DNA of 64,000 nt from Mycobacterium sp. E183 (GCF_001667735.1 NZ_LZJN01000003.1:38488-102487), one strand, 5' to 3'; counted from the first letter of the stretch, positions 46,744 to 55,568 are shown. Translations and numbers: made by a program. The notes: a model not told the origin generated them from the letters alone.

Positions 46744-47112
46744 ATGCACACCGCGTACCTCGTCATGACGATAGCTGCCATCATTCTCAACGGATTTTCC
46801 GGCGTGAGCGCGCTGGTGCACTTCGCGCCGATCATTCCGCCCATGCAACGCGCGGGCGTCCCGGTGTCCTGGCTGACCTTTCCGATCGGCACGCTGAAAA
46901 CCCTTGGCGCCCTTGGACTGGTCGTCGGCCTGTCAGTCCCGGCAGTCGGCGCCGCCGCAGCGGCGGGACTGACAATCTTCTTTGTCTGCGCGATGTACAC
47001 GCACGTCCTCGCCCACGACATCTCCGGACAGTTCGCACTGGCGGGGTTCCTGCTTGCCGTCAACGTCGCGACCTTGACGCTCACCGTGATCGCGCACCCG
47101 GTCGTGCTCTAG
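46744..47112 (+). CDS. DoxX-family membrane protein
   Basis: A 122-aa protein with four transmembrane helices (YLVMTIAAIILNGFSGVSAL; LKTLGALGLVVGLSVPAVG; AAAAGLTIFFVCAMYTHVLA; FALAGFLLAVNVATLTLTVI). It shows the DoxX_2 pattern with FPIGTLKTLGALGL. DoxX proteins associate with quinone-linked or thiol stress systems. Probably co-transcribed with the upstream Ddn-like gene. It converges on pepC, with 23 bp between the stops. Confidence 0.82.
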   Translation: MHTAYLVMTIAAIILNGFSGVSALVHFAPIIPPMQRAGVPVSWLTFPIGTLKTLGALGLVVGLSVPAVGAAAAAGLTIFFVCAMYTHVLAHDISGQFALAGFLLAVNVATLTLTVIAHPVVL

Positions 47113-47135
47113 TACGGCCACCTCGTCAGGCCGCA

Positions 47136-48395
47136 CTACGGCATCGGCGAAAGGAACGCTTCCATCGCCGCCGAGTAGGCGGCCACGTCGTGCGCGCCCA
47201 TCAACTCGCGCGCGGAGTGCATGGCCAGCTGCGCGGCGCCGACGTCGACGGTCGGGATGCCGGTCCGAGCCGAGGCCAACGGCCCGATTGTCGATCCACA
47301 GGGCAGGTCGGCCCGGTGCTCGTAGCGCTGCAGGCCGACCCCGGCCTGCCGACAGGCGAGCTCGAAGGCGGCGGCCGTCCGTCCGTCGGTGGCATAACGC
47401 AGGTTGGGGTGCACCTTGAGCACCGGTCCGGCGTTGACCTCGATCAGGTGTCCGGGCTCGTGCCGCTCCGGGTAGTTGGGATGGGTGGCGTGGGCCATGT
47501 CCGCCGAGGCCAGCAGCGAGGCGGGCAGACGGCGCAGGAAGTCCTCGCGGGTGCCGCCGGCCGCCAGTACGATCCGCTCCAGGACGGTGCCCAGCAGGTC
47601 GGACTGGGCGCCGTGATCGGAGGACGACCCCACCTCCTCGTGATCGAAGACCACCAGCACGGGCAGGAATCCCCGCGGTTCGGCCGCCACCAGGGCCTCC
47701 GTACCCGCGTAGCAGCTCGCCTGGTTGTCCAGGCGCGGCGCGCTGAGCAGATCGTCGTCGGCGCCGATCACGGTCGACGGGGTCAGGTCGTGGGTCATCA
47801 GGTCGGCGGCCAGCACACTGGTCGGCGCCACCCCGGCCCGTTGCGCGACGAAGTCGACGAACGGCTTGATGTCCGCACCGGCTCCCCAAACCGCGTTGAC
47901 GTGGCGTTGCGGGTCGAGGGTCAGCGATTTGCGGTCCTCGGCGAGGTGGATGGCCAGCTGGGGCACCCGCAGGATCGGGTCGTCGATCCGGACCAGCCGA
48001 TGCTCGACCCTGGCGCCGTCATACACCGACAGCCGTCCACTGATGCCCAGGTCGCGATCCAGCCAGGAGTTCAGCCACGCCCCGCCGTACGGCTCGAGCG
48101 CGACCACACGCCACCCGGCAACCAGCCGATCGGGATGCTGCTTGACGCGCAGGTTAGGGCTGTCGGTGTGTGCGCCGACGATCCGGAATGGGCCGTCGGC
48201 GCCCTCGGAGTTCCAGGCCACCAGCGAGCCGGCCCGCACCGTGAAGTAGCGGCCCGGTTCCGCCGGCCACCGGTCCGACTCGCTCAGTTCGGCGAATCCC
48301 GCCGCGATCAGTCGCGCGGCCACTGTGACGCAGACGTGAAATGGCGACGGAGAAGCGTCGATAAAATCGCAGAGGCCTGCGGCGCTGGCCGACAT
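47136..48395 (-). CDS. pepC: M18 family aminopeptidase PepC
   Basis: A 419-aa aspartyl aminopeptidase-type zinc enzyme. Metal-site motifs: [13 protein letters not shown] (His), [14 protein letters not shown] (bridging Asp), [17 protein letters not shown] (Glu pair), and C-terminal [15 protein letters not shown] (His). It removes N-terminal residues from peptides in the cytosol. ATG 48395 gives the homologous N-terminus ([17 protein letters not shown]); ATGs at 48404 and 48407 are alternatives. Upstream lies the 57-bp tandem repeat shared with the divergent dyp promoter. Confidence 0.92.
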   Translation of the reverse strand: MSASAAGLCDFIDASPSPFHVCVTVAARLIAAGFAELSESDRWPAEPGRYFTVRAGSLVAWNSEGADGPFRIVGAHTDSPNLRVKQHPDRLVAGWRVVALEPYGGAWLNSWLDRDLGISGRLSVYDGARVEHRLVRIDDPILRVPQLAIHLAEDRKSLTLDPQRHVNAVWGAGADIKPFVDFVAQRAGVAPTSVLAADLMTHDLTPSTVIGADDDLLSAPRLDNQASCYAGTEALVAAEPRGFLPVLVVFDHEEVGSSSDHGAQSDLLGTVLERIVLAAGGTREDFLRRLPASLLASADMAHATHPNYPERHEPGHLIEVNAGPVLKVHPNLRYATDGRTAAAFELACRQAGVGLQRYEHRADLPCGSTIGPLASARTGIPTVDVGAAQLAMHSARELMGAHDVAAYSAAMEAFLSPMP

Positions 48396-48423
48396 GTTGA
48401 TCATCATGACTGTCGACGACGAC

Positions 48424-48552
48424 CGTCGCCACGCTAGGCCCGATCGCGCGGCTCCTTGCTCGCGCACTTCCTGCGCTCACCGTCGCCACGCTGGGCCCGA
48501 TCGCGCGGCTCCTTGCTCGCGCACTTCCTGCGCTCACCGTCGCCACGCTAGG
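48424..48552. repeat. 57-bp tandem repeat (VNTR) at the dyp promoter
   Basis: Two full copies, 48424-48480 and 48481-48537, differ by one base (CTAGG against CTGGG). A third partial copy (48538-48552) ends inside the -10 box of dyp. The unit is 57 bp (19 codons, so frame-neutral) and begins CGTCGCCACGCTAGGCCCG. It lies in the 166-bp divergent gap between pepC and dyp. The size matches several mycobacterial VNTR loci, so the copy number probably varies. Confidence 0.9.
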
Positions 48553-48554
48553 GT
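48549..48554 (+). promoter_or_regulatory. -10 box of leaderless dyp transcript
   Basis: TAGGGT ends 7 nt before the GTG start at 48562. Its first four bases (48549-48552) belong to the third, partial VNTR copy, so the repeat supplies part of the promoter and all of its -35 side. Confidence 0.55.
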
Positions 48555-48561
48555 CAGCAGA

Positions 48562-49569
48562 GTGCCTCCCGTCCAGCCACAGCCCATCCTCGAGCCGTTG
48601 ACGCCTGCGGCGGTCTTCCTGGTGGTGACCATCGATGACGGCGGAGAAGCGACGGTGCATGACGCGCTGCCCGACATTTCGGGGCTGGTGCGCGCAATCG
48701 GATTTCGTGAGCCGCCGAAACGGCTGTCGGCCATCACCTCCATCGGCTCGCGGGCCTGGGATCGCTTGTTCTCCGGGCCCCGCCCCGCAGAGTTGCACCC
48801 CTTCGTCGGACTGAACGGCCCCCGGCACACCGCCCCGGCCACGCCCGGGGACCTGCTGTTCCACATCCGGGCTGAAAGCCTGGATGTCTGCTTCGAATTG
48901 GCCGACCGCATCCTGCGGTCCATGGCCGGCGCGGTCACCGTCGTCGACGAGGTGCACGGATTCCGCTACTTCGACAACCGCGACCTGTTGGGCTTCGTCG
49001 ACGGCACCGAAAACCCCGATGGCTCACTCGCCGCCAGCGCCACCACGATCGGCGCCGAGGATCCCGACTTCGAGGGCTCGTGCTACGTGCACGTGCAGAA
49101 GTATCTGCACGAGATGTCCTCGTGGAACGCCCTGTCGGTCGCCGAGCAGGAGCTGGTGATCGGCCGCACGAAGCTGGAGAACCTCGAGCTGGATGATGGG
49201 GAAAAGCCGGCCAACGCCCACATCGCGCTCAACGTCATCACCGACGCCGACGGCACGGAACTCAAGATCGTGCGGCACAACATGCCTTTCGGCCGACTCG
49301 GGAAGGGCGAGTACGGCACCTACTTCATCGGCTATTCCCGCACGCCGCAGGTGACTGAACAGATGCTGCGCAACATGTTCCTCGGCGATCCACCGGGCAA
49401 CACCGACCGCATCCTCGAATTCTCCACCGCGGTCACCGGTGGCCTGTTCTTCTCGCCCACCGTCGACTTCCTCGACGATCCACCGCCGCTGCCCGCGGTA
49501 CCGGTGACGGAAACGCTTGCCGTACAAGACGGCTCACTTTCGATCGGCAGCCTGAAAGGAACCACTTGA
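48562..49569 (+). CDS. dyp: Dye-decolorizing peroxidase, encapsulin cargo
   Basis: A 335-aa heme peroxidase. The distal motif G-F-V-D-G-T-E-N with catalytic Asp and the proximal His region (NAHIALNVI) with Arg in IVRHNMPFG are intact. The C-terminal tail D-G-S-L-S-I-G-S-L-K-G is the cargo-loading peptide that directs proteins into encapsulin shells. GTG 48562 gives the length I recall for M. tuberculosis DyP (335 aa) and is leaderless. The stop overlaps the encapsulin ATG (TGATG), so cargo and shell are made together. Confidence 0.94.
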   Translation: MPPVQPQPILEPLTPAAVFLVVTIDDGGEATVHDALPDISGLVRAIGFREPPKRLSAITSIGSRAWDRLFSGPRPAELHPFVGLNGPRHTAPATPGDLLFHIRAESLDVCFELADRILRSMAGAVTVVDEVHGFRYFDNRDLLGFVDGTENPDGSLAASATTIGAEDPDFEGSCYVHVQKYLHEMSSWNALSVAEQELVIGRTKLENLELDDGEKPANAHIALNVITDADGTELKIVRHNMPFGRLGKGEYGTYFIGYSRTPQVTEQMLRNMFLGDPPGNTDRILEFSTAVTGGLFFSPTVDFLDDPPPLPAVPVTETLAVQDGSLSIGSLKGTT

Positions 49570-50366
49570 TGAACAACCTCTACCGCGAGTTGGCACCGGT
49601 CACCGAAGCGGCGTGGAAAGAAATTGAAACCGAGGCGTCCCGGACCTTCAAACGCCACATCGCCGGACGCCGGGTTGTCGACGTCAGCGAGCCGGGCGGT
49701 CCGGTCACCGCGGCGGTCAGCACCGGCCGCCTGGTCGACGTGACGTCCCCGTCCGACGGCGTCGAGGCGCACCTCCGGGCGAGCAAACCCCTTGTCCGGC
49801 TGCGTGTTCCGTTCACTCTGTCCCGCTACGAGATCGACAACGTGGAGCGCGGGGCGCAGGACTCGGACTGGGACCCGGTCAAGGCCGCCGCCAAGAAGCT
49901 GGCGTTCGTCGAGGACCGCGCCATCTTCGAGGGCTACCCCGCGGCGTCGATCGACGGCATTCGCACCTGCAGCTCGAACAAGCCGCTGACCCTGCCGGCC
50001 GACCCCCGCGAGATTCCGGACGTCATCACGCAGGCGATCTCCGAACTCCGGCTGGCCGGCGTCGACGGTCCCTATTCGGTGCTGCTGTCCGCCGACGTCT
50101 ACACGAAGGTCAGCGAAACCACCGAACACGGCTATCCGATCCTCGAGCACATCGACCGGCTGGTCCCCGGGGACATCATCTGGGCGCCGGCTATCGACGG
50201 TGCTTTCGTGCTCACCACCCGCGGCGGCGACTTCGATCTGCAGCTCGGGACCGATGTGTCGATCGGCTACACCAGCCATGATGCGGAGACCGTGCAGCTG
50301 TACCTGCAGGAGACGCTGACGTTCCTCTGCTACACCGCCGAGGCGTCGGTCCCGCTGAGCTCGTAG
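49569..50366 (+). CDS. enc: Encapsulin shell protein (Cfp29)
   Basis: A 265-aa HK97-fold protein that self-assembles into a nanocompartment. Recognisable segments are NNLYRELAPVTEAAWKEIE, ARRTFKRHIAGRRVVD-like RTFKRHIAGRRVVDV, VRLRVPFTLSRYEIDNVERG and LGTDVSIGYTSHDAETVQLY. The last binds the cargo peptide region. In M. tuberculosis the homologue carries DyP and was first described as the antigen Cfp29. ATG 49569 is chosen over TTG 49566 because it gives the known length. It serves oxidative-stress defence together with DyP. Confidence 0.94.
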   Translation: MNNLYRELAPVTEAAWKEIETEASRTFKRHIAGRRVVDVSEPGGPVTAAVSTGRLVDVTSPSDGVEAHLRASKPLVRLRVPFTLSRYEIDNVERGAQDSDWDPVKAAAKKLAFVEDRAIFEGYPAASIDGIRTCSSNKPLTLPADPREIPDVITQAISELRLAGVDGPYSVLLSADVYTKVSETTEHGYPILEHIDRLVPGDIIWAPAIDGAFVLTTRGGDFDLQLGTDVSIGYTSHDAETVQLYLQETLTFLCYTAEASVPLSS

Positions 50367-50433
50367 GAATAAATGCCGGCGGACCGCTGCTGTCGGGGAG
50401 GCAAGTGAACTTCTCTCCTGGAGGCAGGGTTCG

Positions 50434-51174
50434 ATGGCAACAACAATGGCCGGGTCCACCGCTCTGGTGACCGGAGCCACGTCCGGCATCGGCCGCGAGG
50501 TTGCGTTACAACTCGCGGAACGCGGGGTGGAGGTCGTGGTGCACGGTCGCAGCTCCGAACGCGGCGCCAAGACGGTTCGCGATATCGAAAACGCCGGTGG
50601 TACAGCGCGTTTTGTCGCCGCCGACCTCAACGATGCCGACGACGTGCGGCGCCTTGCGGCCGAGGCGGGGCCGGTCGACATTTTGATCAACAATGCCGGA
50701 ATCTACAAATTCGGAGCGACCACAGAGACTGATGACGCGGCGTTCGACGAGCACGTGAACGTGAATCTGCGCGCCCCTTACATCTTGGTCCAGCAGTTGG
50801 TGCCCGGAATGATCGAGCGTGGCGGCGGATCGGTGGTCAGCGTGAGCACCGTGGCGGCTTCGGTGCCGGCGAGCGGCGCCGGCATCTACGGCGCCACCAA
50901 GGCGGGCCTGGAATTGCTGACCCGCGTGTGGGCGGATGAGTTCGGGCCATCGGGGGTACGCGTGAACGCGGTCTCCGTCGGGCCGACCGACACTCCCGGA
51001 ACCGCGGCGCTACCCGGCATGCTGGAGGCGGTGGCGGCCAGCACCGCGTTGGGCCGGCCGGCCGATCCGAGTGAAATCGCCAGCGTGGTCGTCTTTCTCA
51101 GCGCCGCCGGCGCCAGCTACGTCAACGGCGCCGTCATACCCGTGAGCGGCGGTCAGCGCGCGATCACCGCCTGA
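50434..51174 (+). CDS. Short-chain dehydrogenase/reductase
   Basis: A 246-aa classical SDR. Cofactor motif T-G-A-T-S-G-I-G near residue 14, H-G-R-S after strand 2 (an Arg that favours NADP), N-N-A-G motif, catalytic Ser in VSVSTVAAS, and Y-G-A-T-K with the catalytic Tyr and Lys. C-terminal PVSGGQ is typical. ATG 50434 has GGAGG 10 nt upstream. Substrate unknown. It lies 67 bp after encapsulin but need not belong to that unit. Confidence 0.9.
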   Translation: MATTMAGSTALVTGATSGIGREVALQLAERGVEVVVHGRSSERGAKTVRDIENAGGTARFVAADLNDADDVRRLAAEAGPVDILINNAGIYKFGATTETDDAAFDEHVNVNLRAPYILVQQLVPGMIERGGGSVVSVSTVAASVPASGAGIYGATKAGLELLTRVWADEFGPSGVRVNAVSVGPTDTPGTAALPGMLEAVAASTALGRPADPSEIASVVVFLSAAGASYVNGAVIPVSGGQRAITA

Positions 51175-51188
51175 GGCAACGTTTTTCG

Positions 51189-52892
51189 CTACAGGTCGAG
51201 CACGAGATCGGTCTCCGGAGCCGCCGAGCAGATGAGCACCGTCCCCTGCTCGGGCGGCTCCAGGGGCTGCTGCACGTAGGTGGCGCTGCCGGAAACCACA
51301 CCGGTGACGCAGACGTGACAGACGCCGCTTCGGCAGGAGAACCGGGTGGGCACGTCGCATGCTTCCGCCAGCTCCAGGATGCTTCCGTACGCGGACGACC
51401 AGGTGGCCGTCAGGCCGCTGCGCGCGAACGTGATTGGCGGGCCGGTCCCCGGGACCCCCGCCGGGGGATGCGGCGGTTTGCGCGGGGTGTCATCGACGAT
51501 GCCGGGATTGATGGGCGGCAGGGCGCCGAATAGTTCGCTATGGATCCGCTCGGGCGCCAGACCGCCCGCGGCGAGTGCCTCGCGCATGTCGCTCATGAAC
51601 TGGGTCGGGCCGCACAGGTATGCCGTGGCATCGGCCGGGATAGCCAGGGCCGCGATGGCCGGGCGGTCCAAGCGGCCTTGAGTTTGTGTGTAGAACACCG
51701 ATTGCCGCGCACTCGGCAGAGCATCGACCAAACTAGCGACTTCCGATGCGAAAGCCTGCGTTTCGCGGTTGCGGACGGTGTGCAGCCACCAGATGTCACG
51801 GGTGCTGCCGGCCGCCGCGAGCGCGTGCAGCATGGCCAAGACGGGTGTAATGCCGATTCCCGCCGACATCAGCACCACCGGGCCGCCGCCGTCGGCGAGG
51901 CAGAAGTCGCCCCGTGGGGCGGCGGCCTCGACGACCGAGCCCGGCACGACGTGCTCGTGCAGCCACGAACTGACCAGACCATGCTCTTCGCGCTTGACGC
52001 TGATGCGGTAGTGGCCCGCCGCGGGGTCCCCGGAGAGGGAATAACTTCGCAGCGGCGCCGGCGTGCCGGCGCCGGGAATTCGCACGGTCAGATATTGCCC
52101 CGGAAGCGGCGCAGGCAGCGCGGAACGGTCGTCCGCCCGAAGCTCGATGGACATCACCTGTGGGCTTTCCCGGCGAATTCCACTGACCCGTAAGGGCCGA
52201 AACCCGGCCCATGCCGGCGTCGCACCCGGAGACACGGCCGCCGATCCCTGTGGTGCGTCGAGCATGTCCCGGAATGATTGCTGCCACCCGGGGCTGAGCG
52301 CGGGGACATCGACGATCTTGGGGAGCAGCCCGAGGTCACGGTCCGGCAGGTACAACAGCGCGTCGACGTCGGCGACGCTGAGTTGATGGCGACCACGGCG
52401 GGTCCGCACGATGTCGTCGCCGGCGCGGACCCGCCCCTCGGTGATCACCCGAAAGTAGAAGCCCGGACGACGTTGGGAGACAAGCAGGTTCGGCATCCTG
52501 GGTTCGTCCACGCGCATGCCGACCCGGAAGCAGGTGACGCGGGGCTGGGTGACCTCGAACTCGGCTTCGCCGATCCGGTAGCGGTCGCCGATGCACACCT
52601 CGTCGTCGGGCAGCCCGGTGATGGTGAAGTTCTCTCCGAAGTGGCCGGGCACGAGGTCGTCGCGACCCAGGTAGCTCTTCCAGAAGTCGTATGACTCGGT
52701 CTGATAGACCATGACGGCCCGTTGCTCGCCGCCGTGTCCGCCGAGATCGCCCTGACCGTCGCCGTCGATGTTCAGGCGACGCACCATGACCGGCCCTTCG
52801 ACCGGTTTTTTCCAGATCCCGGTGTAGACGGTTTTGCCGTGCCACTCGACGTTGCGGGGCAGCCCCACGTTCACCGATATCAGTTTGCCCAC
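51189..52892 (-). CDS. MOSC domain - ferredoxin reductase - 2Fe-2S fusion
   Basis: A 567-aa fusion. Residues 1-215 are a YiiM-like MOSC domain (GDLGGHGGEQRAVMVYQTES; the PRVTCFRVG Cys binds the molybdenum cofactor) with its 3-alpha tail. The middle (about 235-450) is an FAD/NAD(P) reductase (PGQYLTVRIPG; RSYSLSG; VVLMSAGIGITPVLAML). The C-terminus (about 490-567) is a plant-type 2Fe-2S domain with C-x4-C-x2-C (CRSGVCHVC) and a later Cys. This joins an Mo-cofactor domain to its own electron-supply chain in one chain, as in some YcbX/YiiM systems that reduce N-hydroxylated compounds. GTG start at 52892. Confidence 0.9.
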   Translation of the reverse strand: MGKLISVNVGLPRNVEWHGKTVYTGIWKKPVEGPVMVRRLNIDGDGQGDLGGHGGEQRAVMVYQTESYDFWKSYLGRDDLVPGHFGENFTITGLPDDEVCIGDRYRIGEAEFEVTQPRVTCFRVGMRVDEPRMPNLLVSQRRPGFYFRVITEGRVRAGDDIVRTRRGRHQLSVADVDALLYLPDRDLGLLPKIVDVPALSPGWQQSFRDMLDAPQGSAAVSPGATPAWAGFRPLRVSGIRRESPQVMSIELRADDRSALPAPLPGQYLTVRIPGAGTPAPLRSYSLSGDPAAGHYRISVKREEHGLVSSWLHEHVVPGSVVEAAAPRGDFCLADGGGPVVLMSAGIGITPVLAMLHALAAAGSTRDIWWLHTVRNRETQAFASEVASLVDALPSARQSVFYTQTQGRLDRPAIAALAIPADATAYLCGPTQFMSDMREALAAGGLAPERIHSELFGALPPINPGIVDDTPRKPPHPPAGVPGTGPPITFARSGLTATWSSAYGSILELAEACDVPTRFSCRSGVCHVCVTGVVSGSATYVQQPLEPPEQGTVLICSAAPETDLVLDL

Positions 52893-53022
52893 CGGGCCAC
52901 CTCCGCAGGCCCTGACTGGAGGGCTGGCTCACACTATGCCAGCCGGAAGACGACGGCAACACGAGGCGACGCCTCCGATATGCGCACCACGGCTGTTGCG
53001 CGGCGCACCGTCCGGTGCATAC

Positions 53023-53038
53023 TGGGTTGCATAACCCA
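53023..53038. promoter_or_regulatory. TGGG-N8-CCCA operator site 1
   Basis: TGGGTTGCATAACCCA, arms TGGGTT/AACCCA with a 4-nt centre, 70 bp before the hydrolase start at 53109. It is the first of four sites with the same TGGG-N8-CCCA pattern near two tandem TetR genes. Confidence 0.72.
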
Positions 53039-53108
53039 AAGTCCGGGATCAACGTGGCGTAGCTGAAATTCGCCGCTTCGGTCGAGGGCGAAATTAAGGA
53101 GTAGAGCC

Positions 53109-53981
53109 ATGGCGGCTGTTCATCATCGCTATGCCACCGTCGACGGTCACCGCCTGTTCTTCCGCGAAGCGGGCCACTCGAGCGCTCCCGCGCTGGTGCT
53201 GTTGCACGGGTTTCCCACCAGCTCCTACATGTTCCGCCATCTGATCCCGGTGCTCGCCGACCGCTACCACGTCATCGCGCCGGATCACCTGGGCTTCGGG
53301 CTCTCCGACGCGCCGTCCGTCGACGAGTTCGACTACACCTTCGACGCGCTGACCGACCTCACTGCCGCACTGCTGCGCGCCGTCGACGTCGACCGGTACG
53401 CGATGTACGTCCAGGACTACGGCGCGCCGATCGGCTGGCGGCTGGCGCTGCGCGACCCGTCGTCGATCACCGCGATCATCACCCAGAACGGTAACGGCTA
53501 CGACGCGGGATTCGTCGACAGTTTCTGGAAGATCGTGCGGGCTTACCAAAGCGAACAAACGCCCGAGACCGAGGCCGCGGTCCGGCAGTTCCTCACGCTG
53601 GATGCCACTCGATGGCAATACGTCACCGGCGTTGCCGATGAGACGCTCGTCGACCCCGAATCGTGGCACCACGATTACGCGCTCATATCGCGACCGGGCA
53701 ATGACCTGGTGCAGCTGAAACTGTTACGAGACTACGCAACCAACGCGCCGCTCTACCCGCGCCTGCATGCGTACTTCCGCGCCAGCCAGGTGCCGCTGCT
53801 GGCGGTGTGGGGCCGTGGCGACGAGATCTTCGGCCCGGCCGGCGCCCAGGCGTTCGCCGACGACCTCCCCAATGCCGAGATCCGCCTGCTCGACGGCGGA
53901 CACTTCCTGCTCGAGTCCGCACTCGACGAGGTAGCCGAACTGATCGGAGGCTTCCTCGCCAGGGCCGACATGGCTGCCTGA
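53109..53981 (+). CDS. Alpha/beta hydrolase (haloalkane dehalogenase/epoxide hydrolase-like)
   Basis: A 290-aa alpha/beta hydrolase. Oxyanion motif HGFP at residues 33-36, nucleophile Asp103 in YVQDYGAPIG (aspartate rather than serine, as in haloalkane dehalogenases and epoxide hydrolases), a cap domain, and catalytic His in DGGHFLLES. It probably opens epoxides or removes halides from a small molecule. ATG at 53109 with AAGGAG upstream. It precedes the two TetR genes and has its own operator-like palindrome, so it is likely repressed by one of them. Confidence 0.88.
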   Translation: MAAVHHRYATVDGHRLFFREAGHSSAPALVLLHGFPTSSYMFRHLIPVLADRYHVIAPDHLGFGLSDAPSVDEFDYTFDALTDLTAALLRAVDVDRYAMYVQDYGAPIGWRLALRDPSSITAIITQNGNGYDAGFVDSFWKIVRAYQSEQTPETEAAVRQFLTLDATRWQYVTGVADETLVDPESWHHDYALISRPGNDLVQLKLLRDYATNAPLYPRLHAYFRASQVPLLAVWGRGDEIFGPAGAQAFADDLPNAEIRLLDGGHFLLESALDEVAELIGGFLARADMAA

Positions 53982-54010
53982 CCGAACGCGCCGACGGCCC
54001 GGGGCATCAA

Positions 54011-54026
54011 TGGGTTGGATATCCCA
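54011..54026. promoter_or_regulatory. TGGG-N8-CCCA operator site 2
   Basis: TGGGTTGGATATCCCA lies 34 bp before the first TetR gene start (54060). It shares TGGGTT and CCCA with site 1, consistent with autoregulation. Confidence 0.7.
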
Positions 54027-54059
54027 TAGTTCGGGGCGGCCGCGGGTTAGCCTGACGCG

Positions 54060-54749
54060 ATGGCCCATCCCGATGTTCGCGACGAACAACGGTTGACCGC
54101 CAAGGGGCGTGCCACCCGGGATCGCATCGTGGAAGCGGCCGCCCGACTGATCGTCACCGAGGGCCTGTCGGCTGCGAACATGGAGAACGTCCGCAGGGCG
54201 GCGTCGGTCAGCGGATCCCAGCTTGCCCACTATTTCGCCGACAAGGCCGCACTGATCCGCGCGGTCATCCGACGCCAGATCGGCGTGGTTCTCGACTTTC
54301 ACCGCCAACCCGGGCTGGGAGGCCTGACAACGTTCGACGACTTCGAGCGGTGGGGCGATCTCAACATGCGATACCTCAGGCGCATCGGGTATTTCGGCAC
54401 GCCTACCTACCACGCTCTCGCGGCCCAAGTGGCGAAGTCGGACGAGCCGACGCGGGAGACGCTGGCCACCGGCTATGGGCAGTGGATCGACCTGCTGGAG
54501 GCAGCGATCCGGCGGATGAAAGATAACGGCGTCTTGGTCGCCAACGCCGACCCGAGACGGTTGGCGATGGTCATCGTCGCCGCCCATCAGGGCGGTGGCA
54601 CCCTGGCCTTCACCTACCGCGCGGAATGGCCGCACGCCGACGCGGTGCGCTTCGCGATCAACTACCTCCGCACCTTCGCCACCGATCCGAACGAGCGAGC
54701 CCCTCGCCCGGCGCGGCGCACCCGGCGCCGAGCGAGGACCGCCACGTGA
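54060..54749 (+). CDS. TetR-family regulator, first of tandem pair
   Basis: A 229-aa regulator. HTH residues about 18-65: GRATRDRIVEAAARLIVTEG, then NVRRAASVSGSQLAHYFADKAALIRAV. The ligand domain shows DPRRLAMVIVAAHQGGGTLAF, shared with the next gene. ATG 54060. Its stop overlaps the next TetR start by 4 bp (GTGA). Together with site 2 upstream it is likely autoregulated. Confidence 0.88.
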   Translation: MAHPDVRDEQRLTAKGRATRDRIVEAAARLIVTEGLSAANMENVRRAASVSGSQLAHYFADKAALIRAVIRRQIGVVLDFHRQPGLGGLTTFDDFERWGDLNMRYLRRIGYFGTPTYHALAAQVAKSDEPTRETLATGYGQWIDLLEAAIRRMKDNGVLVANADPRRLAMVIVAAHQGGGTLAFTYRAEWPHADAVRFAINYLRTFATDPNERAPRPARRTRRRARTAT

Positions 54750-55420
54750 ACGCCGAAAGTCCGGGACGATTCACGCGCAAGGGACTGGCGACTCGCGCGC
54801 GCATCATCGACGCCGCCGCGCGAATCATGTTCGAGCGGGGCGTCGCCAACACCAGCATCGACCAGGTACGGCGAGCGGCCGGAGTGGGCGGGTCACAGAT
54901 CGGGCACTACTTCCGGGACAAACGCGATCTGATCCGTCAGGTCGTTGCCACCCGCCGCGAGGACGTGCGGGCCTTCCACACCCAGCCACCGCTGGGCGCC
55001 CTCGACAGCTTCGCCGCCCTGCAGGCCTGGGCCGACGCCTGCGTCGCCGCCGTCGACACCGTGTACCGGGTGGGCGGTTGCGTGTACGGCTCCTTGGCGG
55101 GCGAATTGATCGATTCCGACGACGAAATTCACGACGATCTCTCCGCCGGTTATGACCTGTGGATCGAGTTGTTCGAGACCGGTCTTGCGGCGATGCGCCG
55201 GCGCGGCGACCTACGGCCCGACGCCGATCCGCGGCACCTGGCGGTGTCGTTGGTCGTCGCGCACCAGGGCGGCGCCATGCTGACATATGCCACCGGCGAT
55301 GCGGAACCGCTGCGCGCCGCCGTCAACGCCGCCGTCGACTACGTCCGCTCCTTCGGAACGCGGAAGCCGAAGAGCCGAGCCGCTTCGAAGCGGCGCCGGG
55401 GCCAATCCCGATCCGAATGA
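54746..55420 (+). CDS. TetR-family regulator, second of tandem pair
   Basis: A 224-aa paralogue of the preceding regulator: GLATRARIIDAAARIMFERG, QVRRAAGVGGSQIGHYFRDKRDLIRQVV, and DPRHLAVSLVVAHQGGAMLTY line up with it. The tail is basic (KPKSRAASKRRRGQSRSE). GTG 54746 is fixed by the 4-bp overlap. Two close paralogues in one operon suggest heterodimers or different inducers acting on one operator family. Confidence 0.87.
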   Translation: MNAESPGRFTRKGLATRARIIDAAARIMFERGVANTSIDQVRRAAGVGGSQIGHYFRDKRDLIRQVVATRREDVRAFHTQPPLGALDSFAALQAWADACVAAVDTVYRVGGCVYGSLAGELIDSDDEIHDDLSAGYDLWIELFETGLAAMRRRGDLRPDADPRHLAVSLVVAHQGGAMLTYATGDAEPLRAAVNAAVDYVRSFGTRKPKSRAASKRRRGQSRSE

Positions 55421-55443
55421 GGTCACCTCGCCGCTGGACAGAA

Positions 55444-55482
55444 TGGGATGTTTGGCCCATAATAACTGGGTTGATTGGCCCA
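55444..55482. promoter_or_regulatory. Paired TGGG-N8-CCCA operator sites 3 and 4
   Basis: TGGGATGTTTGGCCCA (55444-55459) and TGGGTTGATTGGCCCA (55467-55482) are 23 bp apart start to start, about two helical turns, so two dimers could bind one face. They lie between the second TetR gene and the DUF427 gene (start 55569). Confidence 0.75.
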
Positions 55483-55568
55483 GTACGTCGTTGCGGCTCA
55501 CGGTTCCAATGGATGCCCCTGTGACGCGGGGAGATTAGCTGTCTCAGGGGTGTCGCTGAAAAGAGGGG

